The translations under genes and the position numbers were made by a program. A stretch of DNA of 32,949 nt from NCBI GenBank assembly GCA_021324365.1, contig JAJPJE010000107.1, forward strand, positions 1 through 32,949, read 5' to 3'. Origin of the DNA: Terriglobia bacterium (lineage in GTDB: Bacteria; Acidobacteriota; Terriglobia; Terriglobales; Acidobacteriaceae). Shown in pieces: positions 32,684 to 32,949 of the stretch (position 1 is its first letter; every line of letters begins with the position of its first letter). The notes beneath the pieces were generated by a model. It was given only the letters and a program-made list of their open reading frames with translations, had not been told where the DNA came from and did not search any database.

Positions 32684-32949
32684 CTAGCGAGCGGCTTTTT
32701 TCTCGAGTGCGAAGGCTGGGCGGGCACTGCGCGGCGGACGCTTGGAATCACGCAAGGCGCGCATATCAATCTTCAACTCGTCGATCGTCCGGGACAAGGT
32801 GTTGCGGTGCATGCCAAGCTGCCTGGCAGCCCGGCATTGATTGCCGTTGCTTTCCTGAAGAACGGTGATGATGAATCGCTTTTTGAATTCTCGAACAGCT
32901 TCAGAGTATAAAATCCCGCCTTTGTACATTTGCGTGACGAGTGCTTCCA
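32684..32949 (-). CDS. Fis-family helix-turn-helix regulator (5' end cut by window edge)
   Basis: The visible part ends in a Fis/HTH_8-type DNA-binding motif, GNQCRAARQLGMHRNTLSRTI, preceded by a helix SEAVREFKKRFIITVLQ and followed by a basic, Pro/Arg-rich tail (PPRSARP). ATG 32929 is available but has no Shine-Dalgarno. The frame stays open to the edge and reads (N)TG-GAA-GCA-CTC-GTC-ACG-CAA-ATG, so the true start is probably the NTG codon whose first base is the base after this window. The product would then be about 88 residues. It is a small nucleoid or transcription regulator; its targets are unknown. Confidence 0.85.
   Translation of the reverse strand, partial: EALVTQMYKGGILYSEAVREFKKRFIITVLQESNGNQCRAARQLGMHRNTLSRTIDELKIDMRALRDSKRPPRSARPAFALEKKAAR

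Noticed and set aside
32642-32911. An 89-residue + strand frame opposite the Fis-type gene
   Set aside because: It is antisense to a clear Fis HTH motif, begins within the terminator and shows no family resemblance.
1-32949. tRNA, rRNA, CRISPR arrays, insertion sequences or phage genes
   Set aside because: I looked for TTCGA-type T-loop arms with CCA-like ends, regularly spaced direct repeats, transposase motifs and phage proteins, and found none I could support.

Overview
The window reads as a chromosomal stretch of an Acidobacteriota-like bacterium. This is an inference from the company of genes: secreted TPR and DUF5666-like proteins, an S10 carboxypeptidase, a swivel-first aconitase-family enzyme, a Fis-type regulator, and spacers full of degenerate AGTTAGC / GGCTA / AGTTTGAAGT words. 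No rRNA, tRNA, CRISPR array, phage gene or insertion sequence was seen. The 32.9 kb hold 23 intact-looking genes (one cut by the right edge), two broken genes and several hairpins.

Layout. 0.1-3.2 kb: a lipoprotein beta-propeller (+), then pyrF and an RlpA-family wall protein (-). 3.2-3.7 kb: non-coding, with a strong inverted repeat. 3.7-8.1 kb: thiD (+), a modular TPR protein (-), a DUF5666-like secreted protein (+) and a PAP2 phosphatase (-). 8.3-18.0 kb is a housekeeping block on the + strand: an aconitase-superfamily hydro-lyase, a 7Fe ferredoxin closed by a clear terminator, then recO, glyQ, glyS and ppdK closed by a second terminator. 18.1-22.9 kb: a four-helix membrane protein, an S10 carboxypeptidase, a conserved-looking hypothetical protein, an rmlD-like gene broken by two indels, and an SGNH/GDSL hydrolase. 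22.9-28.1 kb: a three-gene formate dehydrogenase operon on the - strand. 28.2-32.9 kb: a RidA-family protein, the wreck of a SatP-type acetate transporter, an aminotransferase, an SDR reductase, a secreted TPR-like protein and a Fis-family HTH protein.

The strongest observation is the formate dehydrogenase. Its large subunit looks like two ORFs (187 and 870 residues), but they are in one frame separated by a single TGA at 27521-27523. That TGA sits exactly where FdnG carries selenocysteine, and it is followed after 11 nt by a perfect 7-bp hairpin with a GGUCU loop, matching a bacterial SECIS. The gene is therefore a 1062-residue selenoprotein and not a pseudogene. It overlaps by 4 nt a 16-cysteine ferredoxin subunit, which overlaps by 4 nt an NrfD-type membrane subunit. 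Two details are odd: the hairpin lacks the bulged U of the E. coli elements, and the catalytic subunit has no Tat signal although the tail of its partner suggests the usual outward-facing topology.

Other points: two decayed genes whose breaks can be placed almost to the base, a triplicated TPR module with a repeated PLPDNEQP tail, and Cys pairs recurring once per propeller repeat in the first gene. I did not find a wholly new multi-gene system; the most novel material is the details of the selenoprotein operon and the dispersed spacer repeats.
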